The notes: generated from the sequence alone by a model not told the origin. 64,000 nucleotides of DNA from Lachnospiraceae bacterium (GCA_900757195.1 CAAEMZ010000035.1:1-64000); one strand, 5' to 3'. Counted from the stretch's first letter, positions 23,514 to 32,087 are shown. Program-made: numbers and translations.

Positions 23514-24308
23514 ATGAAAAAAATTGGTTTTATCGGAATGGGAAATATGGGACAGGCCATGTTAAAGGGCTGTCTGAATGTTTTTGACTCGGAGGATCTG
23601 TTATTTACAGATGTTTCAGAAAAGCATTGTGAAGCGGTCAGGGAGAAAACCGGGGTGGATTATGCAGACGATGCGTTGTCCTGTGCAGAATCCGTAAAAT
23701 GTATCGTTCTGGCGGTGAAACCCCAGGTATATCCGGTAGTGCTGGAAGCGCTGAAAGGCAAAATCAGACCGGAGCAGATGGTTATTTCCATTGCGCCGAG
23801 TTATTCCATTGCTCAGGTGAAGGAAGGACTCGGTGAAAATGTCCGGGTTGTCCGTGCGATGCCGAATACGCCGGCCATGGTCGGTGAGGGGATGAGCGGT
23901 GTCTGCTTCTCGGAAGATATTTACAGTGATGAAGAGCGGGAGATGGTTCACTGCTATTTCACTTCTTTCGGAAAGATGGAAATTGTCCCGGAAAATCTGA
24001 TTCATGCGGTGACGGTAGCCAGCGGAAGCTCTCCGGCTTTTGTGTACATGTTTATCGAAGCTCTGGCAGACAGCGCTGTAAGAGTTGGTATGCCGAGGGA
24101 TAAGGCCTATGTTTTTGCGGCGCAGGCGGTTTTGGGCTCGGCGAAAATGGTGCTTGAGACCGGAGAACATCCGGGCAGACTGAAGGATAATGTCTGTTCA
24201 CCGGGGGGAACGACGATTGACGGTGTTGCGGTTCTTGAAGAAAAAGGAATGCGGAGCGCGGTGCTGGAAGCAGCGGCGGCTGTTTACAACAAGTGCCGGA
24301 ATATGTAA
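23514..24308 (+). CDS. proC: Pyrroline-5-carboxylate reductase
   Basis: Last step of proline synthesis, reducing P5C with NAD(P)H. It is 264 residues. The N-terminal Rossmann motif is IGFIGMGNMGQAMLKGCL; CIVLAVKPQVYPVVLEAL and VVRAMPNTPAMVGEGMSG follow, with the C-terminal helical dimer domain signature VTVASGSSPAFVYMFIEALADSAVRVGMPR and LKDNVCSPGGTTIDGVAVLE. It is preceded by a 350-base non-coding region and followed 18 bases later by nudF, so the two are likely co-transcribed. Confidence 0.95.
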   Translation: MKKIGFIGMGNMGQAMLKGCLNVFDSEDLLFTDVSEKHCEAVREKTGVDYADDALSCAESVKCIVLAVKPQVYPVVLEALKGKIRPEQMVISIAPSYSIAQVKEGLGENVRVVRAMPNTPAMVGEGMSGVCFSEDIYSDEEREMVHCYFTSFGKMEIVPENLIHAVTVASGSSPAFVYMFIEALADSAVRVGMPRDKAYVFAAQAVLGSAKMVLETGEHPGRLKDNVCSPGGTTIDGVAVLEEKGMRSAVLEAAAAVYNKCRNM

Positions 24309-24326
24309 AGACAGAGGTATTAAGAT

Positions 24327-24866
24327 ATGGAAGAATGTAAGCGAATAAAACGGGAATTAATGTATCACGGGGTGGTCGTGGATTTTTATAAAGACACGAT
24401 GAAGATGCCAAACGGCCATGAGGTGGCATGGGATCTGATTTCCCATAAGGGGGCGGCAGCGGTGGTCGCTGTGAAAGATGACGGAACGCTTTTTATGGTG
24501 ACCCAGTATCGGAATCCGCTGGAACGGATGACGCTGGAGCTTCCGGCCGGAGGGCTGAATTCCAGGGAGGAGCCGCCGGAAGTCTGCGCTCTTCGGGAAC
24601 TGGAAGAGGAAACGGGACATATCGCCGGAAAGATGGAACATTTAATGGACATTTATACGACGGTGGCCTTTTGTGATGAAAAAATATCGCTTTATGTGGC
24701 GACGGATTTAAAACCATCCCGCCAGAATCTGGATGAAGACGAGTTTTTGGATGTGGTATCCTATCCGGTGGAAGATCTGATCCAAATGATCTATGATGGA
24801 AAAATCCAGGACAGCAAGACGATTTGCGGTCTGATGGCCTATTATAATAAGTATTGTTTAAAATAA
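24327..24866 (+). CDS. nudF: NUDIX hydrolase, ADP-ribose pyrophosphatase type
   Basis: 179 residues. The Nudix box is ELPAGGLNSREEPPEVCALRELEEETGH (G-x5-E-x7-REL-EETG, with the final hydrophobic position). The N-terminus (VVVDFYKDTMKMPNGHEVAWDLISHKGAAAVVAV) and VTQYRNPLERMTLELPAGG are typical of ADP-ribose pyrophosphatases. Its position before a SpoIIM-like gene and xerD copies the B. subtilis nudF-spoIIM-xerD region. GAGGTATT precedes the ATG at a workable distance. Confidence 0.9.
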   Translation: MEECKRIKRELMYHGVVVDFYKDTMKMPNGHEVAWDLISHKGAAAVVAVKDDGTLFMVTQYRNPLERMTLELPAGGLNSREEPPEVCALRELEEETGHIAGKMEHLMDIYTTVAFCDEKISLYVATDLKPSRQNLDEDEFLDVVSYPVEDLIQMIYDGKIQDSKTICGLMAYYNKYCLK

Positions 24867-24873
24867 AATCTCC

Positions 24874-24904
24874 GGTATTAAATCCCCGGGCCTGTTCATA
24901 TAAT
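24874..24904 (+). promoter_or_regulatory. Possible sigma-E-type promoter for spoIIM
   Basis: GGTATTAA, 15 bases, CATATAAT. The -10-like CATATAAT fits the mother-cell sigma-E pattern well; the -35 is a partial match. It overlaps the 3' end of nudF. It fits the known sigma-E control of spoIIM in Bacillus. Confidence 0.4.
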
Positions 24905-24925
24905 TTTTATAGAAGGGGTCAGGGG

Positions 24926-25483
24926 ATGATTTTTATTATAAAAAGTATGAATATGAAAAAAATATGGGCGCTGCTTGTATTTACCGGGGTTGCTGTCGGA
25001 ACGATTCTGTTAAATATGGTGATTGGATTCCGTGGAACGGCGCTGACAGAACAGGTGGAACAGTTTCACCGGCTGGTGCAGAATCAGCTCGAACCTTCGA
25101 TCGGGGTATGGCTGCGCATTTGCTTTTACCGGATGGGAGCGGCAGTTATGATTCTGGCCTGTATCCGGTTCATGGGCAATTATTACATTTTTTATCCGGT
25201 GGTATTTGCAATGAGCCTGTCTTTTGGGTACACTCTGTCTTTATTGAGTTACCGCTATGGTGTGACAGGGCTGGTTTATATGTTTGCCTACACCTGTCCC
25301 CAGTATTTTGTTTATATTCCGCTGTTTGTGGGAATCCTTCGGGAAGTATCCGACCGGATGGACCGGGCGCTTCCGGGAAGCCTGCGGCGGACATTGGTCA
25401 TTTTTACCATATTTTTTGCCGGCTGTTTGGTGGAAAGTTATATGAACCCCATGGTGCTGAAAATTATTTTGAAAAATTTTTAA
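24926..25483 (+). CDS. spoIIM: Stage II sporulation protein M-like membrane protein
   Basis: 185 residues with five membrane segments (about 12-31, 73-93, 98-118, 128-148 and 158-176 of the protein). The N-terminal MNMKKIWALLVFTGVAVGTILLN, a central soluble loop and the order nudF-this-xerD match SpoIIM, part of the SpoIID-M-P machine that dissolves septal peptidoglycan to let the mother cell engulf the forespore. The frame extends upstream into nudF, but ATG 24926 has AGGGG and sits downstream of a possible sigma-E promoter. Sequence similarity alone would be weak; the context makes the call. Confidence 0.78.
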   Translation: MIFIIKSMNMKKIWALLVFTGVAVGTILLNMVIGFRGTALTEQVEQFHRLVQNQLEPSIGVWLRICFYRMGAAVMILACIRFMGNYYIFYPVVFAMSLSFGYTLSLLSYRYGVTGLVYMFAYTCPQYFVYIPLFVGILREVSDRMDRALPGSLRRTLVIFTIFFAGCLVESYMNPMVLKIILKNF

Positions 25484-25511
25484 AATAAAAATCTATATAT
25501 GGTTGATGACA

Positions 25512-25577
25512 TTACGTAAACCAACAGGATATAGTGGATTTGTAAAAAAACTGTAATTTACGTAATATTTACGTAAA
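25512..25577 (+). repeat. Three TTACGTAA palindromes upstream of xerD
   Basis: TTACGTAA occurs at 25512-25519, 25558-25565 and 25569-25576, the last two embedded in TTTACGTAA(A). The two proximal copies are 11 bp apart centre to centre (one helical turn) and end 10 bases before the xerD -35. They look like an operator array for an unidentified regulator. Confidence 0.6.
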
Positions 25578-25585
25578 AAATACGA

Positions 25586-25614
25586 TTGATTTTCTGAAAA
25601 ATAATGATTATAAT
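25586..25614 (+). promoter_or_regulatory. xerD promoter
   Basis: TTGATT, 17 bases, TATAAT; 35 bases before the xerD ATG. Confidence 0.75.
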
Positions 25615-25648
25615 TAAGATAATCAGGATACAAATGAGGGTGACGGGA

Positions 25649-26533
25649 ATGTACGAAATAATCGATGGATTTGTGATTTATTTAACAGATGTAAAAAAGG
25701 CATCTGCGAATACGATCATGTCCTATCAGAGGGATTTGGTAAAATTTAATAAATTTGCGGAAAGTCAGGGCGTTATGGACATTCGGAAGATGAATCAGAC
25801 AAACCTGAATTCTTATATGCTGTATATGGAAAAAGAACAGTTTGCCACATCGACGATTTCCCGAAACATTGCCACGCTGAAAGCTTTTTACGGTTATCTG
25901 TACCGGGAAGGCTATATTGCAGAAAATCCGGCCCTCCAGTTAAAGGCGCCGAAGATTGAGAAAAAGATTCCGGAAATTCTTACGATGGCCGAGGTGGACC
26001 TGCTTCTGAGCCAGCCGGCTGTCAATACAAATAAAGGACTGCGGGATAAAGCGATGCTGGAACTGCTTTATGCCACGGGAATCCGTGTCAGTGAGCTTAT
26101 TTCCCTGAAGTTATCGGATGTGAATCTGAATGCTTCTTATATTCATTGTCAGGATTTTAATAAAGACAGGGTCGTTCCTTTTGGAAATGTTGCCAAAAAT
26201 GCGCTGAAGGTTTATATTCGCGATGCCCGTCCGGCGATGGTGGCGAATAATGAAGAGGATGCTCTGTTTACGAACTGTAACGGGATTCCAATGAGCCGTC
26301 AGGGTTTTTGGAAACTGTTGAAAAAATATGCTAAAAATGCGGGGATTCAGTCGGATATTACGCCCCATACCCTCAGACATTCTTTTGCAGCCCACCTGGT
26401 GGCCAATGGTGCGGATCTGCGGTCCGTACAGGAGATGCTGGGACATTCGGATATATCCACAACACAGATATACGCACGGATGAATGGACAGCATATTCGG
26501 GAAGTCTATGCAAAAGCCCATCCGAGAGCTTAA
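25649..26533 (+). CDS. xerD: Site-specific tyrosine recombinase XerD
   Basis: 294 residues, the chromosome-dimer-resolution recombinase size. The N-terminal SAM-like core-binding domain covers 1-90 (VIYLTDVKKASANTIMSYQRDLVKF). The catalytic domain has Arg146 (ATGIRVSEL), Lys172, His240 and Arg243 (HTLRHSFAAHL), His266 and nucleophile Tyr275 (GHSDISTTQIYARM). The frame opens at 25604; I chose ATG 25649 for the conserved start and a GAGGGTGA site. The nudF-spoIIM-xerD neighbourhood argues for the housekeeping XerD rather than an integrase; no att or dif site is visible here. Confidence 0.9.
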   Translation: MYEIIDGFVIYLTDVKKASANTIMSYQRDLVKFNKFAESQGVMDIRKMNQTNLNSYMLYMEKEQFATSTISRNIATLKAFYGYLYREGYIAENPALQLKAPKIEKKIPEILTMAEVDLLLSQPAVNTNKGLRDKAMLELLYATGIRVSELISLKLSDVNLNASYIHCQDFNKDRVVPFGNVAKNALKVYIRDARPAMVANNEEDALFTNCNGIPMSRQGFWKLLKKYAKNAGIQSDITPHTLRHSFAAHLVANGADLRSVQEMLGHSDISTTQIYARMNGQHIREVYAKAHPRA

Positions 26534-26553
26534 AAATCAACGATATAAACTAT

Positions 26554-26587
26554 AAAACGCCAGTCCAAAACAGGGCTGGCGTTTTTG
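26554..26587. terminator. Bidirectional terminator between xerD and DAHP synthase
   Basis: AAAACGCCAGTCC and GGGCTGGCGTTTTT form a near-perfect stem around AAAACA. Confidence 0.88.
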
Positions 26588-26629
26588 CAGTACGAATATT
26601 TTGTATGAATACACGGCAATGGCATGTAT

Positions 26630-27664
26630 TTAGCATCTTTCAGCAATTTCATATAAAAGTCTTTCGGAGTCTTCCCATCCAAGACATGGGTCCGTAATGG
26701 ACTGTCCGTAAACATGGGGCTGACAGCCGATTTTCTGAGTGCCTTCAACAAGATAGCTTTCAATCATCACACCCTTGACCAGACGATGGATATCCGGGGA
26801 GAGAGAGCGGCTGTGGAGCACTTCTTTAACGATACGGATCTGTTCTTTGAACTGCTTGTCCGAGTTGGAATGGTTGGCATCCACGATGGTTGCCGGGTAT
26901 TGCAGATTCCGCTGACTGTACATTTCGAAGAGCTTCATAATATCTTCGTAGTGGTAGTTTGGACGGGAGCGGCCATATTTATTGACAGAACCACGAAGAA
27001 TCGTATGGGCATAGGGATTGCCTTCGGTATTGACATCCCATCCACGGTAAATAAAGTTATGACTGCCCTGAGCTGCCACAACGGAATTGAGCATAACGGA
27101 AAAATCACCGCTGGTCGGATTTTTCATACCTGCAGGAACATCAAAACCGCTGCTCACAAGACGGTGCTGCTGGTCTTCCACCGAACGGGCTCCGATGGCT
27201 ACATAGGAGAGAATATCGGAAAGATACCAGTAATTTTCCGGATAAAGCATTTCATCTGCGATCGGCATGCCATAGGTTTCCAGAGCATGCATATGGAGTT
27301 TACGGATGGCGATAATACCCTGAAGTAAATCCGGCGCTTTTTCCGGATCCGGCTGATGCAGCATGCCTTTATAGCCTTCGCCGGTGGTACGTGGTTTGTT
27401 TGTATAAATTCGAGGAACGATAACAACTCTGTCTTTTATTTTTTCCTGTACTTTGGCCAGGCGTTCGATGTATTCACAGACAGAATCCTCGTTATCTGCA
27501 GAACATGGACCGATAATTGCCAGAAACTTATCGGATTTTCCGGTAATAACATCGATCACCTGCTGGTCGAGTTCTTTTTTTCTGGCAGCCAGGCCGGCGC
27601 TTACCGGGTAAAGTTCTTTGATTTCTTTTGGAACCGGTAATTTCTTTTTGAATTCAAAACTCAT
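26630..27664 (-). CDS. aroF: 3-deoxy-7-phosphoheptulonate synthase (class I, AroFGH type)
   Basis: First enzyme of the shikimate pathway, condensing PEP and erythrose-4-phosphate. It is 344 residues, of the E. coli AroG type. Blocks are AIIGPCSADNEDSV, VIVPRIYTNKPRTTGEGYKGMLHQPDP (PEP/E4P Arg and Lys), GARSVEDQQHRLVSSGFDVPAGMKNPTSGDF, ILRGS, IVDANHSNSDKQF (metal His), GVMIESYLVEGTQ and QSITDPCLGWEDS. A consensus promoter lies upstream. The N-terminal feedback-inhibition extension is present but short. Confidence 0.95.
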   Translation of the reverse strand: MSFEFKKKLPVPKEIKELYPVSAGLAARKKELDQQVIDVITGKSDKFLAIIGPCSADNEDSVCEYIERLAKVQEKIKDRVVIVPRIYTNKPRTTGEGYKGMLHQPDPEKAPDLLQGIIAIRKLHMHALETYGMPIADEMLYPENYWYLSDILSYVAIGARSVEDQQHRLVSSGFDVPAGMKNPTSGDFSVMLNSVVAAQGSHNFIYRGWDVNTEGNPYAHTILRGSVNKYGRSRPNYHYEDIMKLFEMYSQRNLQYPATIVDANHSNSDKQFKEQIRIVKEVLHSRSLSPDIHRLVKGVMIESYLVEGTQKIGCQPHVYGQSITDPCLGWEDSERLLYEIAERC

Positions 27665-27731
27665 TTTCTGTTCTCCTTGCTTAGTTATGTGTGAATTTTA
27701 ACGTTTTGTGAAAGTGCGTTTCTGATTTTTT

Positions 27732-27760
27732 ATTATAATACAATGCCTTTTGATTGTCAA
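27732..27760 (-). promoter_or_regulatory. Consensus promoter of the DAHP synthase gene
   Basis: On the minus strand TTGACA, 17 bases, TATAAT. A perfect match, 68 bases before the start codon. Confidence 0.85.
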
Positions 27761-27797
27761 AATGTATTGACAGATTACAGAGGTGTATACAAAAGCC

Positions 27798-27826
27798 TTG
27801 CATTATATATAGAAAATAGGTAAAAT
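27798..27826 (+). promoter_or_regulatory. Promoter of the S2P-like/scpAB operon
   Basis: TTGCAT, 17 bases, TAAAAT; divergent from the aroF promoter. Confidence 0.6.
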
Positions 27827-27872
27827 AGAAAGAGTTTTTAGAATTATATGAGCAAAGGAAAACGAAGGAAAA

Positions 27873-28490
27873 ATGAAAATTTTAATTGAAGCTGCATCGC
27901 TTCTTCTGGCATCCGCCCTGGTCATGATTCTGCATGAACTGCCAAAGTCCGTGATGTATGTGATGACAAGCCGTCATTGCCGGGCGGGAGATAAGCGTCA
28001 GATATGGAAGCTGCACCGTTATATTGATCCTGTGGGATGGATTCTTTTTATGACCTGCCATGCAGGGTGCAGCAGACCTTACCCTTACCGTCTGAAAGAA
28101 AAGGATACGAATATCGCCATTGGTCTGACAGGCTTTCTGGCTCTCGGAGTGATGATTATGGGAGGCTATGCGCTGAATTATTTTAAAGTCTTTTATATGC
28201 CGGGGGCTCTGAGCTGGGAAGCCCAGGGCGTGCTCCGTCAGTTTATGATACAGGCAAACTGGTATTTTAATTATGCGGCGGTCGTATTACTGATCGTCAA
28301 TCTGATTCCGGTCATATCATCCGATATTTCCCTGTTGATTATTGCGCTTTCACCGAAGCAGCTGATTCCCATGCTGAAAAATGATACGATGATTAAAGGC
28401 CTTTTTGTGATCGCAGCTGTTTTCGGCTGGATTTCACAGCTTGCTGTTGCGGGAATCGGATGGCTGGACCGGCTGTTTGGTTATGTTTAG
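27873..28490 (+). CDS. Site-2 protease (M50)-like membrane protein lacking catalytic residues
   Basis: 205 residues with about five membrane segments. The pattern is that of M50 family proteins that precede scpA in clostridia: a first helix ending in a His-Glu pair, then HRYIDPVGWILFM (compare the family DPxGT/I block) and SRPYPYRLKEKDT, and a late NLIPVISSD region. Key catalytic features are gone. HELPK (21-25) replaces HExxH, with Lys25 where the second metal His should be, and the usual NLLPIPPLDG motif reads NLIPVISSDIS. It is therefore probably a non-proteolytic derivative. It starts the operon with scpA 9 bases downstream. Confidence 0.72.
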   Translation: MKILIEAASLLLASALVMILHELPKSVMYVMTSRHCRAGDKRQIWKLHRYIDPVGWILFMTCHAGCSRPYPYRLKEKDTNIAIGLTGFLALGVMIMGGYALNYFKVFYMPGALSWEAQGVLRQFMIQANWYFNYAAVVLLIVNLIPVISSDISLLIIALSPKQLIPMLKNDTMIKGLFVIAAVFGWISQLAVAGIGWLDRLFGYV

Positions 28491-28499
28491 GAGGGCTTT

Positions 28500-29282
28500 A
28501 TGGCGCTTTCAGTGAAGCTTCAGGTGTTTGAAGGTCCTCTGGATCTACTTCTCCATCTGATTGATATAAACAAAATAGATATTTATGATATTCCGATTTC
28601 TCTGATTACGGATCAGTATCTGGCATATATCCGGCAGATGCAGGCGCTGGATATGGAAATTATGAGCGAATTTCTTGTGATGGCTGCGACTTTACTGCGG
28701 ATAAAGTCTAAGATGCTGCTGCCAAAAGAACCGAAGGAAGAAGCAGAGCGGGAAGACCCGCGGGCAGAACTGGTAGAACGGCTGCTGGAACATAAGATGT
28801 ACCGCTATATGGCCATGGAATTAAAGGACCGTCAACTGGATGCTTCAAAATCGCTCTACAAAGGCCGGACGCTTCCGGCGGATATGGTTTATGAGGAACC
28901 TCCGGTAGATTTGGAAGCTCTGGTGGGAGACATGGATTTTCAGAAGCTTCATCGGATTTTTCTGGATGTGTTAAAGCGTCAGGAAAATAAAGTGGACCCG
29001 ATCCGAAGCCGTTATGGACGCATTGAGCAGGAAGAGGTCAGTCTGTCGGACCGGATGGATGACCTTATCCGATTTGGAAAGGAACATTCGGCGTTCAGTT
29101 TTCGGGAATATATTTCCGGGGGAGGGAGCAAGACCTACGTTATTGTTTCTTTTCTTGCGGTTCTGGAGCTGATGAAGAGCGGGATGATCCGTATTTCCCA
29201 AAATGAAGTTTTCGGGGAGATTGAAATAGAAATGACCGGGCAGGGAGGACTGCCGGAAGAAATAAGTTTTGAAGGAGTATAA
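28500..29282 (+). CDS. scpA: Segregation and condensation protein A
   Basis: Kleisin subunit of the SMC-ScpAB condensin, bridging SMC heads during chromosome segregation. It is 260 residues. The N-terminus VKLQVFEGPLDLLLHLIDINKIDIYDIPISLITDQYLAYI is the family hallmark, with MAATLLRIKSKMLLP following, an acidic linker, and the C-terminal winged helix FLAVLELMKSGMIRISQNEVFGEIEI. RBS GGAGGG. Two bases separate it from scpB. Confidence 0.95.
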   Translation: MALSVKLQVFEGPLDLLLHLIDINKIDIYDIPISLITDQYLAYIRQMQALDMEIMSEFLVMAATLLRIKSKMLLPKEPKEEAEREDPRAELVERLLEHKMYRYMAMELKDRQLDASKSLYKGRTLPADMVYEEPPVDLEALVGDMDFQKLHRIFLDVLKRQENKVDPIRSRYGRIEQEEVSLSDRMDDLIRFGKEHSAFSFREYISGGGSKTYVIVSFLAVLELMKSGMIRISQNEVFGEIEIEMTGQGGLPEEISFEGV

Positions 29283-29284
29283 GC

Positions 29285-29860
29285 ATGGAAGAAAAAGTCA
29301 TGGAGGCGGCTGCAGAGGCGCTGCTTTTTGCCATGGGAGAGGCGATTCCTGTCAGGGATATTGCCCAGGTTCTGGAACAGGATACGGAAGATGTGAGGCG
29401 CATACTCCGACGGATGATGCTCCGGTACGATGAGGAAGGACGGGGAATACAGATTATTGAACTGGAAGATGCTTTTCAGATGTGTACGCGGCCTTCAGCT
29501 TATGAGTATCTGATAAAGATGACTCATCGACCGAAAAAACACAGTCTGACAGATGCGGCTCTGGAAACTCTGTCCATCATTGCCTATAAGCAGCCGGTGA
29601 CCCGGGCGGAAATAGAAAAAATCCGCGGCGTGAATTCCGATCATGCGGTGAACCGTCTGGTAGAGTATAATCTGGTCTGTGAGGCCGGACATCTGGATGC
29701 GCCGGGCCGGCCAATCCTTTTTGCAACCACCGAGGAATTTCTTCGGACATTCGGCGTTCGGTCGACGGAGGAGCTGCCGGCACTGGACCCGGAAAAGATG
29801 GAAGAATTTAAAATAGAAGCGGAAGAAGAGGTTGAACTGGGGATTGAAGAGGATTCCTGA
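29285..29860 (+). CDS. scpB: Segregation and condensation protein B
   Basis: Winged-helix partner of ScpA, 191 residues. Family blocks are AAAEALLFAMGEAIPVRDIAQVLE, RGIQIIELEDAFQMCTRP, LTDAALETLSIIAYKQPVTRAEIEKIRGVNSDHAVNRLVEYNLVCEAGHLDAPGRPILFATTEEFLRTFGV. The C-terminus is acidic. It is translationally linked to scpA. The next 95 bases to the convergent HAD gene contain only a weak GGGCG/CGCCC hairpin. Confidence 0.95.
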   Translation: MEEKVMEAAAEALLFAMGEAIPVRDIAQVLEQDTEDVRRILRRMMLRYDEEGRGIQIIELEDAFQMCTRPSAYEYLIKMTHRPKKHSLTDAALETLSIIAYKQPVTRAEIEKIRGVNSDHAVNRLVEYNLVCEAGHLDAPGRPILFATTEEFLRTFGVRSTEELPALDPEKMEEFKIEAEEEVELGIEEDS

Positions 29861-29955
29861 CGGGCGGCCATGGAATGAAAGTATGCTGCGCCCGTTTCGC
29901 GAATCCGCAGTTGCCGGAGCCGATGGAACATTTATGTGGAAAGTGGGATAAAATC

Positions 29956-30747
29956 TTATTCCGGGAAAAATTGAGATAATGTGTTTAATACGCCGTCTTT
30001 TTCACAGGCATCGCAGGTGAAACGGGCGGCGTTTTTGACATCACCGCAGGCATTTCCCATGGCGTAACTGAAGTAGGCCTGTTTCAGCATTTCAATATCG
30101 TTGATCTGGTCGCCGAAGGCAAGGGTTTCGTGAATGGTAATGCCGAGAATTTCCTGAAGGCGCGCAAGGGCCGTTCCTTTATTGGTATCCGGCGCCATAA
30201 AATCAATCCAGTGAGTGCCCGATATGGAGCATTTGGAGATTTCCGACCACTGTTTCAGAAGATCCGGAGAAATATTCCGGACATTTTCCGGATGATACAG
30301 GGACAGTTTGATGATTTCGTCGCTGCAGTCATCCATGGATGCCAGAAGGGTCATATCGTAATCGTAGTCCTCTGTGAGAAGGCGGGTGAATTCCGGGTCC
30401 GGGCAGTCTGTGTAGGCAGTCCGGATCGATTCCGCCAGAAAGGGAAATTGGGCAAGCTTTCTGAAATCTTTGAAAAGACGGGTATAGATATTGGCAGAAA
30501 GGGCAGAGACAGCGAATTTTTTGCTGTAAGTTCCCATATAGGCGCCATTGCTTGTAATATACAGAATATCGTCCCGAACCGGGGCAAAAAGTTTTTCAAT
30601 GCTGCATTTATGACGTCCGCTGGCAACGGCAAAATAAATGCCCTGTTTTTTCAGTTTACGGATCATGGAGAAAATGCCGGGGTGCATTTGATTTGTACCC
30701 TCTGGAACAAGCGTTCCGTCTACATCAGAAACAATCAGTTTTATCAT
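29956..30747 (-). CDS. HAD-superfamily hydrolase, Cof-type phosphatase
   Basis: 263 residues. Motif I is IVSDVDGTLVPEG (nucleophile and acid-base Asp), motif II is the Ser/Thr of VASGRH, and the C-terminal motif IV is LAFGDQINDIEMLKQA with the conserved Lys and Asp. A C2-type cap domain lies between. Cof-type members dephosphorylate sugar phosphates, nucleotides or pyridoxal phosphate; the substrate cannot be predicted. AAAGGAG precedes the start. Single gene, convergent with scpB. Confidence 0.9.
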   Translation of the reverse strand: MIKLIVSDVDGTLVPEGTNQMHPGIFSMIRKLKKQGIYFAVASGRHKCSIEKLFAPVRDDILYITSNGAYMGTYSKKFAVSALSANIYTRLFKDFRKLAQFPFLAESIRTAYTDCPDPEFTRLLTEDYDYDMTLLASMDDCSDEIIKLSLYHPENVRNISPDLLKQWSEISKCSISGTHWIDFMAPDTNKGTALARLQEILGITIHETLAFGDQINDIEMLKQAYFSYAMGNACGDVKNAARFTCDACEKDGVLNTLSQFFPE

Positions 30748-30890
30748 TTTAAACTCCTTTCAAAAGGATGCATATTTTCTGTTACGTCATATTTATGGAT
30801 TATATACGAAGATGTGGGAATGCGTCAAGGATAAGCATAAAACAGAAGACATGAAAATAAATTAAAATGAAATAGAACAGGGGTGATGAT

Positions 30891-32057
30891 TTGGAACGGA
30901 TGGTTAGAATATGCCTGACGATGGTATTATCCGGCCTGATCGGGCTGGCGGGCACATTATGGGTTTACGGAGAAGAGGGCGAAGAAAAGGAACCTGAGGC
31001 GCTTTATGCCCGGGCAGCCGTTCTGGCCGATGGTGAAAGCGGCAGGATTCTCTGGGAGAAGAACGGGGATGAGCCGATGGCCATGGCCAGTACGACAAAG
31101 ATTATGACCTGTCTGGTGGCGCTGGAAAACGGGGCGATGGATGATGTGGTGGAAATTTCCGAAAATGCGGCCGCAATGCCGGATGTGCAGTTGGATGCGG
31201 TTCCCGGCGATCATTTTTTGATGGAGGATCTGCTGTATGCGCTGATGCTTGAATCGGATAATGATGTGGCGGTGGCCATTGCAGAGCACGTGGGCGGTAG
31301 TGTGGAAGGATTCGCAGAAATGATGAACCGGAGAGCATCGGATCTGGGATGCAGGCAGACACATTTTGTAACCCCCAACGGACTGGATGCACAGGGACAC
31401 CAGACCACAGCCGCTGAACTGGCAAAAATTTCAGCAGAGGCTATAAAAAATCCGACTTTTGTTAAAATAATTAATACCCCCTCCCGCAGTTTTTCAAATA
31501 CGGAGGGGAACCGGCAGTATCAGGTGTCCAATAAGGATGCTTTTTTACAGATGATGGACGGGGCTTTTGGAATAAAAACCGGATTTACACAGGATGCGGG
31601 CTATTGTTTTGTGGGAGCTCTGAACCGGGACGGGAGAACCTATGTATCGGTTGTTCTCGGCAGCGGATGGCCGCCGGACAAAAGTTATAAGTGGCAGGAC
31701 ACAATAAAACTGATGAATTTTGGCCTGTCTGATTATGCGAAGGTCCGGATTGGCCGGGATGCAATGGATGTGGGCACAATGGCCGTGCAAAATGGCTGTA
31801 AAGACGAAGTCCGTCTGACTGTGGACAGCCAGACGGCGGAAATTCTCATGGGTGAAAAAGAAAAAGCTTCCATTCATATTGTAAAAGATGTTTCCCGGAA
31901 AGCGCCGGTAGACAAAGGAAAAGAAGTCGGCCGGGTGTATTATTGTGTGAATACGGATGTGGTCCGGCAATTTCCGATTTTTACGGAGGAAGCCGTGGGA
32001 GAGAAAACCTTTATTTTTTGCATCGGGGAACTGATTCGCCGGTGGCTGGCCTTTTAA
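30891..32057 (+). CDS. dacF: D-alanyl-D-alanine carboxypeptidase (DacF-type)
   Basis: Low-molecular-mass penicillin-binding protein that trims the terminal D-Ala of peptidoglycan stem peptides, 388 residues. A signal peptide spans about 1-27. Motifs are ASTTK (Ser67, Lys70), SDN (122-124) and KTG (229-231), followed by a C-terminal PBP5-type beta domain and an amphipathic anchor-like end (KTFIFCIGELIRRWLAF). The start is TTG 30891 with GGGGTG at good distance; ATG 30900 is an alternative. DacF in Bacillus is expressed in the forespore, but vegetative paralogues exist. Confidence 0.9.
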   Translation: MERMVRICLTMVLSGLIGLAGTLWVYGEEGEEKEPEALYARAAVLADGESGRILWEKNGDEPMAMASTTKIMTCLVALENGAMDDVVEISENAAAMPDVQLDAVPGDHFLMEDLLYALMLESDNDVAVAIAEHVGGSVEGFAEMMNRRASDLGCRQTHFVTPNGLDAQGHQTTAAELAKISAEAIKNPTFVKIINTPSRSFSNTEGNRQYQVSNKDAFLQMMDGAFGIKTGFTQDAGYCFVGALNRDGRTYVSVVLGSGWPPDKSYKWQDTIKLMNFGLSDYAKVRIGRDAMDVGTMAVQNGCKDEVRLTVDSQTAEILMGEKEKASIHIVKDVSRKAPVDKGKEVGRVYYCVNTDVVRQFPIFTEEAVGEKTFIFCIGELIRRWLAF

Positions 32058-32058
32058 C

Positions 32059-32087
32059 TTGCATTTTGGAAGGGTCTATCATATAAT
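32059..32087 (+). promoter_or_regulatory. Promoter of the carboxyltransferase/Na+ pump operon
   Basis: TTGCAT, 17 bases, TATAAT; 57 bases before the first gene. Confidence 0.75.

Noticed and set aside
24964..25488. Alternative-frame protein (174 codons) over spoIIM
   Set aside because: Cys/Arg-rich translation without membrane pattern; the in-frame spoIIM product has clear helices and context.
30130..30834. 234-codon plus-strand frame opposite the HAD gene
   Set aside because: Antisense to a protein with clear HAD motifs; no family features of its own.
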